Position numbers and translations under genes: made by a program. Source: Comamonas serinivorans (lineage in GTDB: Bacteria > Pseudomonadota > Gammaproteobacteria > Burkholderiales > Burkholderiaceae_C). From it: 64,000 bases of DNA. Below are positions 18,148-26,056 of the stretch, piece by piece (within the stretch, counting starts at the first letter, position 1; every line of letters starts with the position of its first letter). The stretch is from NCBI RefSeq assembly GCF_002158865.1, contig NZ_CP021455.1:1302001-1366000 (forward strand), given 5' to 3'. A model generated the notes under the pieces. That model saw only the letters and a program-made list of their open reading frames with translations. It was not told the origin of the DNA and searched no databases.

Positions 18148-18807
18148 TCAGGCGCGCGCGGCCACAGCCTTGCGACGGTAGCCCGCCGCGCCTGCGACCA
18201 GCGTGGTCAGCAGTGCCAGGGCTGGCCACGCCAGCGTTGGCACGGCCTTGGGCGCGGCGGTCACTGGCGTGATGGTTTGCGACCAGGTGCCGACGACGCT
18301 GTCACCCGGCGTGGCGTAGCCCGTGGTGGGCGTGACGCCCGTGCCGGTGCACTGCGAGCCGATGACCGTTGTGCAGACCATGTTGTCCCGCACCCAGGTG
18401 GTCAGGGATCCGGCCAGCATGAGGTGGATGGGCTGGTTCACCGTGTGCGCGGGGCCGGGCGACATCAGGTAGACCTGTGCCGCGGTCAGGGTGCCGCTGG
18501 CGTCGGTGCTGACCCAGAAATCGCCGGGTGCTCCGAAGACATTGGCCGAGTTGCTGTTGTTGAAGGTGCGCACGCCATCGCTGAACGACCAGGTGACCGG
18601 GTAGCTGGTGCCGGGGCCCACGGGTTCTTCATTCAGGTTGGGCGGCAGGGCGGTGGCCGACGTGATGCTGCCCGTGAGCTGCATGGCGGTGGTGAAGTCG
18701 CCGGTGGCCGAGGTGTAGGCGGGCGAGGTGTAGGTGTAGACCGCCTGTGCCCACGCGCCCGTGGTGATGCAGCCGGCCAGCAATGCGAGCGTGGTCAATC
18801 GTTTCAT
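18148..18807 (-). CDS. Secreted protein with IPTL-CTERM-like sorting tail
   Basis: A 219-residue protein with a Sec signal (MKRLTTLALLAGCITTGAWA), a Thr/Ser/Gly-rich body of unknown fold and a tripartite C-terminus. The tail has the motif VPTLAWP, a hydrophobic helix (ALALLTTLVAGAAGY) and the basic end RRKAVAARA. This matches the IPTL-CTERM class of bacterial sorting signals, which place proteins at the cell envelope. The start has GGAGGAG just upstream, giving strong translation. Only two cysteines are seen in the mature body, spaced eight residues apart. No sorting enzyme lies in the window. Confidence 0.75.
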   Translation of the reverse strand: MKRLTTLALLAGCITTGAWAQAVYTYTSPAYTSATGDFTTAMQLTGSITSATALPPNLNEEPVGPGTSYPVTWSFSDGVRTFNNSNSANVFGAPGDFWVSTDASGTLTAAQVYLMSPGPAHTVNQPIHLMLAGSLTTWVRDNMVCTTVIGSQCTGTGVTPTTGYATPGDSVVGTWSQTITPVTAAPKAVPTLAWPALALLTTLVAGAAGYRRKAVAARA

Positions 18808-19269
18808 GAACTCCTCCTGGGTGGAAAACATCATTATTCCATTTCAAGCCAATTTTCACGGTTGTGTTTCGATGAAATCTGGAATGGATTGAATGGCTCA
18901 AGGCGGCGCGGCGCCATGCGGGTCGGGCCAGGCCAAACGCGGCTCAGGCGGCAAGGTCTGGCGAGCACAGCTGCCTGACGGGCAGGGAGCTCGGCGATTC
19001 GGTGACTCCGGTGGAGCATTGCGTCACCCCCGCGCAGCGGACGCAGGAGGTCGCGCCAGCCGAGCGGCGGACCGGGCGCGGGATGCCGGTCTGGCCACGG
19101 ATGGGCGCGTCGGGTGAACGCAGGGGGTCCCGACGCGACCGCGTGCTCTCGGGGCGGATGGGTATGAACCTGCGGCCGATGAACTCGGGACGGCAGCTGT
19201 GGAATACTCGGCACGCCCCTGCCGTGTGGCCGTCTGCAGCCGGTGGCCCGGCCCCGTTGAAAGCACCCG
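18808..19269. other. Intergenic region upstream of the nucleotide-sugar dehydrogenase
   Basis: About 460 bases separating divergent genes. The first 80 bases are AT-richer (near ATTATTCCATTTCAAG) and probably hold the promoter of the IPTL-CTERM gene. A degenerate 52-bp palindrome lies at 19159-19210. No other gene is apparent. Confidence 0.5.
19159..19210. repeat. 52-bp palindromic element, copy 5 (degenerate)
   Basis: Ends TGGGTAT and ATACTCG exactly 52 bp apart, with CCGATG and GACGGC at the inner positions. Base pairing is poor, so it looks decayed. Confidence 0.5.
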
Positions 19270-20835
19270 ATGAGCCTGAATTCCGACCTCCTGCAATCCT
19301 CCCCCGTGGCCATCATCGGTCTGGGCTATGTGGGCCTGCCGCTGGCGGTGGCCTTCGGCAAACAGCGGCCCGTGATCGGCTTCGACATCAACACCGACCG
19401 CATCGCCCAGTTGAACGCCGGTGAGGACGCCACGCAGGAAACCACGCCGGCGCAACTGGCCGCGGCCACCCAGTTGCGCTTCACCAGCGACGTGGCCGAT
19501 CTGGCCGCCTGCCGCACCTTCATCGTGACCGTGCCCACGCCCGTGGACGAGGCGCTGCAGCCCGACCTGAGGCCGCTGGAAAGCGCCAGCGCCACGGTGG
19601 GTCGCGTGCTCAAGGCCGGCGACGTGGTGATCTACGAGTCCACCGTGTACCCCGGCGCAACCGAAGAGGTGTGCGTGCCCATCCTCGAGCAGGTCAGCGG
19701 CCTGCGGTACCTCTGCGACGGCGCGTGCCCGCCCGGACCTGCCGACCCCGCCATCGGCAACGCGCCAGACGCATGCGCCGAGCAGGGCGAGGGCCAAGGT
19801 TGCAGCGAAGGGCCGTCCCGAGCAAAGCCAGTCCCCCTGGGAGGCAGCGGACCAGACGCGAGCGCCGGGGAGCGTGGGGGCCAAGGCTGCAGCGAAGGGC
19901 CGCCCCGAGCAAAGCCAGCCCCCTTGGGGGGCAGCGGACCAGGCGCGTGCGCCGGGGAGCGTGGGGGCCAGTTCTTCCACTGCGGCTACTCCCCCGAACG
20001 CATCAACCCCGGGGACAAGGTCAACACGCTGGAGACCATCACCAAGATCACGAGCGGCTCGACCCCGGCGGCCGCGGCGTATGTGGACCAGCTGTACGCC
20101 AGCATCGTCACGGCCGGCACCTACCGGGCCAGCTCCATCCGCGTGGCCGAGGCGGCCAAGGTCATCGAAAACACGCAGCGCGACCTGAACATCGCGTTCG
20201 TCAACGAGCTGTCGGTGCTGTTCGCCCGCCTGGAATTGGACACGCTGGAGGTACTGGAGGCGGCGGGCAGCAAATGGAACTTCCTGCCGTTCAAGCCGGG
20301 ACTGGTGGGCGGGCACTGCATCGGCGTTGACCCGTACTACCTCACGCACAAGGCGCAGGCCGTGGGCTACAACCCGCAGGTGATCCTGGCCGGCCGGCGC
20401 ATCAACGACAACATGGCGCGCTACGTGGCGCGCAACGTCATCCGGCTGATGCTGCAGGGCGGCCTGGACGCCCCGCGCTGCCGCGTGGGCGTGCTGGGCA
20501 TCACCTTCAAGGAGAACTGCCCCGACGTGCGCAACAGCAAGGTCGTGGACATGGTGCGCGAGTTCGAGGGCTGGGGCATGCAGGTGGTGGTCAGCGACCC
20601 CGTGGCCGACCCGGCCGAGGTGCAGGCCGCCTACGGCATCCCGCTGCAGGCCATCGACGCCGACCACCCCGTGGATGTGCTCGTCGTGGCCGTGGGCCAC
20701 AGCGCCTACCGCGCCCTGACGCCGGCGCAGCTCAAGGCGCTGGTGCGGGGCCCGCAGCCCGTGCTGGCCGATGTGAAAAGCCTGTACGACCGCCATGCGC
20801 TGGCGGCGCTCGGGTTCAGCGTGTTTCGCCTCTGA
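19270..20835 (+). CDS. Nucleotide-sugar dehydrogenase with in-frame repeat insertion
   Basis: A 521-residue enzyme of the UDP-glucose/UDP-HexNAc dehydrogenase family (WbpA/TviB-like), oxidising C6 of a UDP-sugar with two NAD+ for surface polysaccharide synthesis. It begins VAIIGLGYVGLPLAVAFGKQ (NAD site). FLPFKPGLVGGHCIGVDPYY carries the catalytic cysteine region and LGITFKENCPDVRNSKV is the C-terminal UDP-binding part. Normal members have about 425 residues. The extra length is a segment of about 80 residues rich in Gly, Pro, Ser and Ala, between SGLRYLCDG and FFHCGYSPERINPGDK, which are adjacent in relatives. All catalytic motifs remain in frame. The gene stands alone. Confidence 0.9.
   Translation: MSLNSDLLQSSPVAIIGLGYVGLPLAVAFGKQRPVIGFDINTDRIAQLNAGEDATQETTPAQLAAATQLRFTSDVADLAACRTFIVTVPTPVDEALQPDLRPLESASATVGRVLKAGDVVIYESTVYPGATEEVCVPILEQVSGLRYLCDGACPPGPADPAIGNAPDACAEQGEGQGCSEGPSRAKPVPLGGSGPDASAGERGGQGCSEGPPRAKPAPLGGSGPGACAGERGGQFFHCGYSPERINPGDKVNTLETITKITSGSTPAAAAYVDQLYASIVTAGTYRASSIRVAEAAKVIENTQRDLNIAFVNELSVLFARLELDTLEVLEAAGSKWNFLPFKPGLVGGHCIGVDPYYLTHKAQAVGYNPQVILAGRRINDNMARYVARNVIRLMLQGGLDAPRCRVGVLGITFKENCPDVRNSKVVDMVREFEGWGMQVVVSDPVADPAEVQAAYGIPLQAIDADHPVDVLVVAVGHSAYRALTPAQLKALVRGPQPVLADVKSLYDRHALAALGFSVFRL
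19794..19967. repeat. Two 87-bp direct repeats inside the dehydrogenase gene
   Basis: Units begin CCAAGG(T/C)TGCAGCGAAGGG at 19794 and 19881, and the third start at 19968 leads back into the gene. 87 bp equals 29 codons, so the frame is kept. A partial related unit precedes the first (about 19760-19793). The sequence contains a GC hairpin (CCCCCTTGGGGGG) and looks like a dispersed intergenic repeat of this bacterial family that landed in a gene. Confidence 0.9.
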
Positions 20836-21387
20836 GCGCAGGGCAGGCCGGCGGGGGGCTGGTCCTGGCATGCGCCGTCCTGCAAGGCTTTGGGGCGACC
20901 GATGGCGGGATTGCTCCCGCCCGTTCAACCGCACGCCCAGCACCGCCGCCTCTGCTGGCTGGGTACGGCCGGCCGAGCTGCCTGAACCGCGCACCGTGCG
21001 CCTGCTGCCCGTGGCCCTGGAGGGCCGGCCGGCTTCTGCCGCAGGCCGGCGGCGTTGGATGCCGGCCTCAACCCGCGGAGGGCGCGGGCTGCCGCAGCAG
21101 GCGCATGCCCCTTCGCCAGTCCACCATGCTGTGGCTGTGGCGACGGTGTCGCCGTGCCGCGTTGGCCGTTCAGCGCGTGGCCGGTCGGTGCCGACGCTGC
21201 CGGGACTGCACGCGGTGCAGCGCGCTGGCCTGGACGCACAACCGCCAACAGCCCCTTAGCGTTGCATCAGCAAAGAGGTATGCATCGATGGGCGATTCAT
21301 CCAAATCGGAAACAGGCGCATACCCCAGCGCGATGCAACCGACGCCATGGCGCTATGCTCAGCACCTTTGCCGCCTGCTGCACCGCC
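20836..21387. other. Intergenic region with one palindromic element
   Basis: About 550 bases. Apart from the 52-bp element at 21275-21326 I see nothing of note; open frames here are compositionally spurious. Confidence 0.45.
21275..21326. repeat. 52-bp palindromic element, copy 6
   Basis: Ends GAGGTAT and ATACCCC, with GCGATTCATCCAAATCGG inside. It lies upstream of the CGFC lipoprotein gene. Confidence 0.78.
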
Positions 21388-22014
21388 ATGACCGAGCCCA
21401 CCCGCCTTGCTGCGCCTGACCCCGAATCGCCTGCCCGCTGCACGCGCCGCCAAGCAGGCCTGGCCCTGAGCCTGACGGGGGCGCGTGTGCTCGCCCCGTG
21501 GCTGGGCGCCGGCCTGGCCGGCGCCGCCTTGAGCGCGTGCGGGGCACGCACGGCCGAAGACTTCGACCGCCTGTGGTCCCAGGTGCGCGGTGTGCCCCAG
21601 GGCGCGTCTGGTGGCGCCGGCAGCACGCCGGGCCAGCGCCTGCTGGTGTTCTTCGACACCCGTTGCGGGTTCTGCACCCAGCTCTGGCACAACCTGCAGC
21701 CGGCGATGGCGAGCTGGCAGACGCTGTGGGTGCCGGTGGCCATCCTGGCGCCGGCCAGCCGCGACGAGGCGCTGGCCTTGCTCTCCAGCCCCGAGCCCCA
21801 GGCCTGGCTGCAGGCCCACATGCAGCGTCGGCCCACGGCGCCTGCGCCCGTCGACGCCGCGCTGGGCGCGGTGCTGGACGCGAACCTCAAAGCCATGGAG
21901 GGCTTACCTGGCAGCTCGCGCGCCGTGCCTCAGAGCGTGGGCCTCAAGGGCGAGGCCCTGCACGTGGTGCGCGGCGCCTTGCCGCTGGCGCGCCTGCAGG
22001 CCGAGTTCGCGTGA
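21388..22014 (+). CDS. Thioredoxin-fold lipoprotein with CGFC motif (DsbC/DsbG-like)
   Basis: A 208-residue exported protein. The N-terminus CTRRQAGLALSLTGARVLAP followed by AGAALSACG combines a twin-arginine-like motif with a lipobox (LSAC), so it may be an anchored periplasmic protein. The catalytic site is FFDTRCGFCTQLWHNLQPAM near residue 87-106, a CxxC motif as in DsbC-like thiol-disulfide exchangers. It lacks an obvious dimerisation domain. ATG 21388 is chosen ahead of the RR signal; ATG 21355 is possible. The Shine-Dalgarno sequence is poor. Confidence 0.8.
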   Translation: MTEPTRLAAPDPESPARCTRRQAGLALSLTGARVLAPWLGAGLAGAALSACGARTAEDFDRLWSQVRGVPQGASGGAGSTPGQRLLVFFDTRCGFCTQLWHNLQPAMASWQTLWVPVAILAPASRDEALALLSSPEPQAWLQAHMQRRPTAPAPVDAALGAVLDANLKAMEGLPGSSRAVPQSVGLKGEALHVVRGALPLARLQAEFA

Positions 22015-22229
22015 GGCGCGTGCAGCGGCTGTCGTTGCCGGGCGCGCCGGCACGGTGACGGGAATCGGTCAAGCGACGCCTGCCGGTGGGCTGCAGAGGC
22101 TCATGCCCACTCGGGGGAAGTTGACGTTGGACCGGCTTGACGCCGATGGACCTCTCGCCGGACCGTGATCGAACCCGTGGGGAGATCGCCAGCGTGGTGC
22201 ACAGCCCAAGGTGAGGGTTTTGGGATTGT

Positions 22230-22281
22230 GCAGTATGCAATCAGCGCCGTTGCTTGGTGATCGGCAAAGGGCTGATACTGC
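22230..22281. repeat. 52-bp palindromic element, copy 7
   Basis: Ends GCAGTAT and ATACTGC, with CCGTT and ATCGGC inside. It lies between two converging genes; the rest of the gap 22015-22311 shows nothing. Confidence 0.85.
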
Positions 22282-22311
22282 TTTTCAAGGAGTGACTGTG
22301 CCAAGCGGCCA

Positions 22312-22653
22312 TCACAGGGGGGCGTGGGCGTACCAGCGGGGCGAAGCCCACTGCAGGACCACGGCGGCCAGCACGCCGAGGTAGCCCAGCCAGGCCAGGG
22401 CGCTGGTGGCCGATTGGCCCTGGGCGCCGGCGACCATCAGGCAGACCCAGGCGATGCCGGCGAGGCCGAACTGCGCCACACGTCCGCCGCGTCGCACGAT
22501 GCGCAGCGGGGTTTGGCAGTGCGGGCAGCAGCGCTGAGTGCGTGCCTTGCCCTGGTGATGCGTGGCTTTGGCGGTCAGGCCGCGCCAGCCGATGTGGGCC
22601 TGGCAGGCCGGGCAGGTGTTGGCCGGGCCAAGGGAAGGGGTGGGGTCGGTCAT
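22312..22653 (-). CDS. Small membrane protein with two zinc-ribbon CxxC motifs
   Basis: 113 residues. The N-terminal part has two knuckles (NTCPACQAHIGWRG and RCCPHCQTPL) that would bind one zinc. Two hydrophobic helices follow (FGLAGIAWVCLMVAGAQG and ALAWLGYLGVLAAVVLQWA). No name can be given. It resembles small zinc-ribbon membrane proteins of unknown function common in Burkholderiales. Confidence 0.72.
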   Translation of the reverse strand: MTDPTPSLGPANTCPACQAHIGWRGLTAKATHHQGKARTQRCCPHCQTPLRIVRRGGRVAQFGLAGIAWVCLMVAGAQGQSATSALAWLGYLGVLAAVVLQWASPRWYAHAPL

Positions 22654-23064
22654 GGTGTCAGAGCGGCCGAAGGACGGCCGGCAGGTGAGGGCGCCCGACG
22701 TGGGGCTGCGGCGCCGGTGCCCGGCAAGCGCATGTCGGTGTCGGGGACGTGACGGCTGAGTCGCCCAGACCCGCCAAGCGCCATGCATCGAGGATGGTGT
22801 GCCGCAGCGCATTGGCGTGACCCCGCAAGCCGCTGGGGTGCTGGCTGGCGGGTGCGCCCGTGGGCAGGGTCGAATGGGTGTGGTCCTGGCCAAGATGGGC
22901 CGAGCAAAGGGACCGCATTGTGCCAAGCGGATTGGGTCCCTGTCGCCAGACGCAGGCTGGCAGCGGCCGTGGCGACTGCGCCGCTGGACCGGTTCATCCC
23001 CATCCTGACGGGCTGCGCCGCACTGAACACGCTGGCGTTGAGGCACCGAGGCGCACCGGGCGGC
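22654..23064. other. Intergenic region with no feature seen
   Basis: About 410 bases between the zinc-ribbon protein and the ubiquitin-like gene. No convincing frame, repeat or hairpin was recognised. Confidence 0.45.
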
Positions 23065-23382
23065 TCAGCGCAGCCGCCGTCTGCGCCTGAGCACCGCAGC
23101 CAGCCCCAGCAACATCGCTGTCGCCAGCATGCCAGGACCTTGGAGCGACGGCACCGGCGCCACCGTGACCAGGCGCAGCGTCAAGGTGCTGTCACGCTGA
23201 ATGTTGTAGTCCGCCAGGGTGCGTCCATCCAGCAGCGCCCGCCCCGCGAAGCTCAGCAGCTGCTGATCGGCGGCGATGCCTGTCTGGTCCTCGATTTTTT
23301 GCTTGACCTGCTGGATGGCATCGCTGCCTTCGACGTCCAGCGTGATCGTGGTGCCGTTTGGCAAAGCGATGAAGATCTGCAT
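23065..23382 (-). CDS. Ubiquitin-like protein with IPTL-CTERM-like membrane tail
   Basis: A 105-residue protein. Residues 1-71 align without gaps to eukaryotic ubiquitin and match at about 44 positions by my count: MQIF start, TITLDVEGSD, GIAADQQLLSFAGRAL and DGRTLADYNIQRDSTLTLRL. Of ubiquitin's lysines, K27 and K29 remain, K48 and K63 are Arg, and K6, K11 and K33 are lost. The L8-I44-V70 patch is P-S-R. The C-terminal Gly-Gly is absent. Instead there is VPSLQGPG, a hydrophobic helix (MLATAMLLGLAAVL) and RRRRRLR, the layout of an IPTL-CTERM sorting tail. There is no signal peptide: an in-frame TAG lies 12 codons upstream and no other start exists. No Shine-Dalgarno sequence is visible, so expression is uncertain. 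Confidence 0.85.
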   Translation of the reverse strand: MQIFIALPNGTTITLDVEGSDAIQQVKQKIEDQTGIAADQQLLSFAGRALLDGRTLADYNIQRDSTLTLRLVTVAPVPSLQGPGMLATAMLLGLAAVLRRRRRLR

Positions 23383-23480
23383 CGGGTTGGGAGGAGTTCG
23401 GGGCGACGTCGCAGCCTAGCATGCTCCCCTGGGGGCAGGCGACGTGCGCGCCGCGCAGTCCAAGGTCCGGGTGCATCGGT

Positions 23481-24641
23481 TCAGGGCCTGGCTGGGGACA
23501 CGGCGGCGGCCAGGGTGTTTGTCCCCGTGGCCGGGACCGACGCGGGGGACCCAGCCGGAGCTGACGCAGGGTCTGCTTCGGCGCGTGCCTTGTAGATTGC
23601 GAGCACATGCTGCGCGAAGTCGTTGGTCAGCAAGCGCGACAGCGGCGTGGCGTACCAGTTGAAGCGCGTGCTCACACGCCAGCGGATGCTCAGCGTCAGG
23701 CGCGTGCCCCCGGCTTCTGGCGTGAGCCGGTAGCCGGCGTCCAGCATGTCGAAGTAGTCGCCGCCGATGGTGACGTGGTCGTCCAGCGCGCCCTGCGGGA
23801 TGTCGCCGGGCTGGAAGTCGAAGCGCCAGTGCACGTGCTCGTTCTCGCGCAGGTCGGTGATGTACTCCTTGAAGCGGATGCCTTGGTGCCACTGCACCTC
23901 GCGCACGGGCTGGTCAGTGCCCGTGGTGACCACGCCGAGCGGGCGCGGCACACCGGCCAGCCAGGCCAGGGCGGTGCCGCCTTCGTCGGGACCGATGTCC
24001 TGGATGTGGAAGATGTCGTGCCAGATGCGGGCGGGCGGCGCCGCGATCCACACGCTCTGCTCGGCCTGGGCATAGGTGTCGGGCAGCGGCAGGCGGTGCT
24101 CCACGCCACCCAGCAGCAGCGGCAGGGCGATGACGCAACCCAGCGCATGCCGGGGCCAGTGGGTCAGGCGGCAGATGACGCCCATCACCAGACCGGCCAC
24201 CGCGCCCAGCAGGGCAAACAGCGGCACGATGAAGACGGCGCACACCAGGCCCTCGATGAGGATGGCCATGCTGCCCAGCACCATCAGCGCCGTGGCGCCC
24301 ATGGGGGCGAACACGTAGAACAGCCAGCTGCGGCGACGCTGGCGCTCGGCCAGGTAGACGGTGGCGGCGCCGCAGACGATGGGCGCACCGTAGATGCAGG
24401 CGGCCAGCATGGCCGAGAAGGCATCGCCGGGTTCCCCAAAAAAGGCCAGCCGCAGCGCCAGGCCGATCAAGGCGCCGATCAGCGGCGGCCACCAGGCGGC
24501 GAAAGGCCAGTCGGGCGCCAGGGCTGCATCGCCGCGCGGTGACGGTGGGGCGGCCGCATCGGCCGCCAGGGCAGGGCTCGTCACAACCGGCACGGTGGGG
24601 GTGGACGGCGTGGCGTCGTGGGGGCGTGTGGGGATGGTCAT
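23481..24641 (-). CDS. Multi-pass membrane protein with C-terminal SRPBCC-like domain
   Basis: 386 residues. A Pro/Ala-rich start precedes four or more hydrophobic segments (about residues 50-190, for example LIGALIGLALRLAFFG and LVCAVFIVPLFALLGAVAGL). The C-terminal 190 residues begin SVWIAAPPARIWHDIFHI and include ITDLRENEHVHWRFDFQPGD and LTLSIRWRVSTRFNWYATPL, a polyketide-cyclase/START-like fold. Such domains bind hydrophobic ligands, but none can be named. It is unrelated in sequence to its neighbours. Confidence 0.75.
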   Translation of the reverse strand: MTIPTRPHDATPSTPTVPVVTSPALAADAAAPPSPRGDAALAPDWPFAAWWPPLIGALIGLALRLAFFGEPGDAFSAMLAACIYGAPIVCGAATVYLAERQRRRSWLFYVFAPMGATALMVLGSMAILIEGLVCAVFIVPLFALLGAVAGLVMGVICRLTHWPRHALGCVIALPLLLGGVEHRLPLPDTYAQAEQSVWIAAPPARIWHDIFHIQDIGPDEGGTALAWLAGVPRPLGVVTTGTDQPVREVQWHQGIRFKEYITDLRENEHVHWRFDFQPGDIPQGALDDHVTIGGDYFDMLDAGYRLTPEAGGTRLTLSIRWRVSTRFNWYATPLSRLLTNDFAQHVLAIYKARAEADPASAPAGSPASVPATGTNTLAAAVSPARP

Positions 24642-24807
24642 GGTGTGCGGTGCGTCCCAGTGGGTGTGGAAGGAGGATGCCCGCCCTCATGCAGGCTGGC
24701 GGTGGACGTGGTGTGAGGCGGCATCGGCTGGCTGCGGTGCGGCATGGTGTTCTTCGCGCGGCGAGCAAGGCCCGGTCGGCAAGGCGTGGCCAGCATGGCG
24801 CGCACGG

Positions 24808-25287
24808 TCAGCCCCACAACGTGGGCTTCATCACCATCAACCCGTAGATGGCCAGCATGGCGACGAAAGCGGGGTAGCCCAGGGCTTCCCAGCGGCGGGC
24901 GAGTTGCCAGTAGCGGGGCGGCAACTCGCCGCGGCCGTCGATGACCGCCAGCGCGGCGATGCGCTGCATCTCGATCTGCATGACCACCACGGGCAACCAG
25001 CACAGGCCGGCCACGGCGTACAGGGCCAGCGCCAGCGTCAGCCACGGGGTGCTCAGCGGCCATCCCGCCCAATGGGCCAAGGCCACGCCGGACGCCAGCT
25101 GCACCACGCCGGCGGGCGCGGTGAACCACGTGTCGGCGCGCACCACCAGCCGCGCCACCGTGGCCTGGGCCGCCACGCTGTGGCTGCGGTTGGCGAAGAA
25201 CAGGTAGAAGGCCGAGCCGAAGCCCGTGCCGACCAGCAGCACGCTGGACAGGATGTGCAGGGTTTTGAGCAGCAGGTAAGTGGTCAT
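24808..25287 (-). CDS. DUF2269 family integral membrane protein
   Basis: A 159-residue protein with four hydrophobic helices, starting TYLLLKTLHILSSVLLVGTG, the usual DUF2269 opening. A conserved WFTAPAGVVQLASG segment follows and the protein ends YGLMVMKPTLWG. Its function is unknown. The 13 bases before its ATG (CTGAAAGCCCGCC) are the same as those before the DoxX-like gene at 26047, suggesting the two are parts of one unit. It is followed downstream, after a gap, by the SRPBCC membrane protein. Confidence 0.82.
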   Translation of the reverse strand: MTTYLLLKTLHILSSVLLVGTGFGSAFYLFFANRSHSVAAQATVARLVVRADTWFTAPAGVVQLASGVALAHWAGWPLSTPWLTLALALYAVAGLCWLPVVVMQIEMQRIAALAVIDGRGELPPRYWQLARRWEALGYPAFVAMLAIYGLMVMKPTLWG

Positions 25288-25513
25288 GGCGGGCTTTCAG
25301 GTGCGGGGGCGGAGACAAGACGCGGCGTGATGGTTCACAAGGCGTTGACCAGCCAGGGGGGCGCGGTCCCAGGGGCATGAACAGGCTCCGGTGTCGATGG
25401 GCGCGTAGCCGATCTTCTTGCCGTACGGGGCGCGGGGCACGACTCAGCCGCAGCGGGCTGGACGGCGTCAGGCGCACGATCAGGTGGGCGTGGCCTGGGT
25501 GTCCGGCGGCCGG

Positions 25514-26047
25514 TCATGCGGACCTCCGTGTCGCGGCCGTGTGTGCCGCGGCGCTTGCGGGGCCGGCTGCGGCATTGACATCTGCATCGGCATCGGCATC
25601 GGCATCGACCGCCGTGGTCGGCGCATGGTGGCCGCCGGCGTGCAGCCAGAGCAGGTACAGTGCGGCGGCCAGGGGCAGGTTCTTCAGCAGCGGCCCCAGC
25701 GGGTGCAGCCACAACGCGGGCTGCAGCACGGTGGCCAGCAGCGTCATCGCGGCCATGGCCAGGCCGGCGCTGGCATAGGCGGCGCGGCTGGGCCGCCACC
25801 CCAGCCACAGGCCGATGGCCAGGTCCACGGCAGCGCCGCCTGCGATCAAGGTGTGGCTGATCCACAGCGGGTATTGGCCCAAACCCGATAGCAGGTCAAC
25901 GCTGATGCCATGAAACCCCCACAGGCTGACGGCTGCGGTCCACCACCACACCAGCACCAGGCTGGCCCGCAGGGCGCGCCAGCCTGGGCGCAGGTCCGCC
26001 GCGTGGGCGGTGTGGTGGGCGGCAGTGGACGGACGGACTTGGGGCAT
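25514..26047 (-). CDS. DoxX-like membrane protein
   Basis: A 177-residue protein with four hydrophobic segments. SLVLVWWWTAAVSLWGFHG at the start and PLAAALYLLWLHAGGHHAP at the end resemble DoxX-like proteins, and the middle AVDLAIGLWLGWRPSRAAY supports this. The tail has a DADADADADV run encoded by a 6-bp microsatellite at about 25579-25608. It lies 9 bases after the DUF393-SDR gene, so it is co-transcribed and likely under the same GbsR-type control. Confidence 0.76.
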   Translation of the reverse strand: MPQVRPSTAAHHTAHAADLRPGWRALRASLVLVWWWTAAVSLWGFHGISVDLLSGLGQYPLWISHTLIAGGAAVDLAIGLWLGWRPSRAAYASAGLAMAAMTLLATVLQPALWLHPLGPLLKNLPLAAALYLLWLHAGGHHAPTTAVDADADADADVNAAAGPASAAAHTAATRRSA

Positions 26048-26056
26048 GGCGGGCTT

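Noticed and set aside
22783..23595. 270-codon plus-strand frame across the ubiquitin-like gene
   Set aside because: It is antisense to the ubiquitin-like gene, which shows strong protein homology; the plus-strand product is Arg/Gln/Gly-rich noise.
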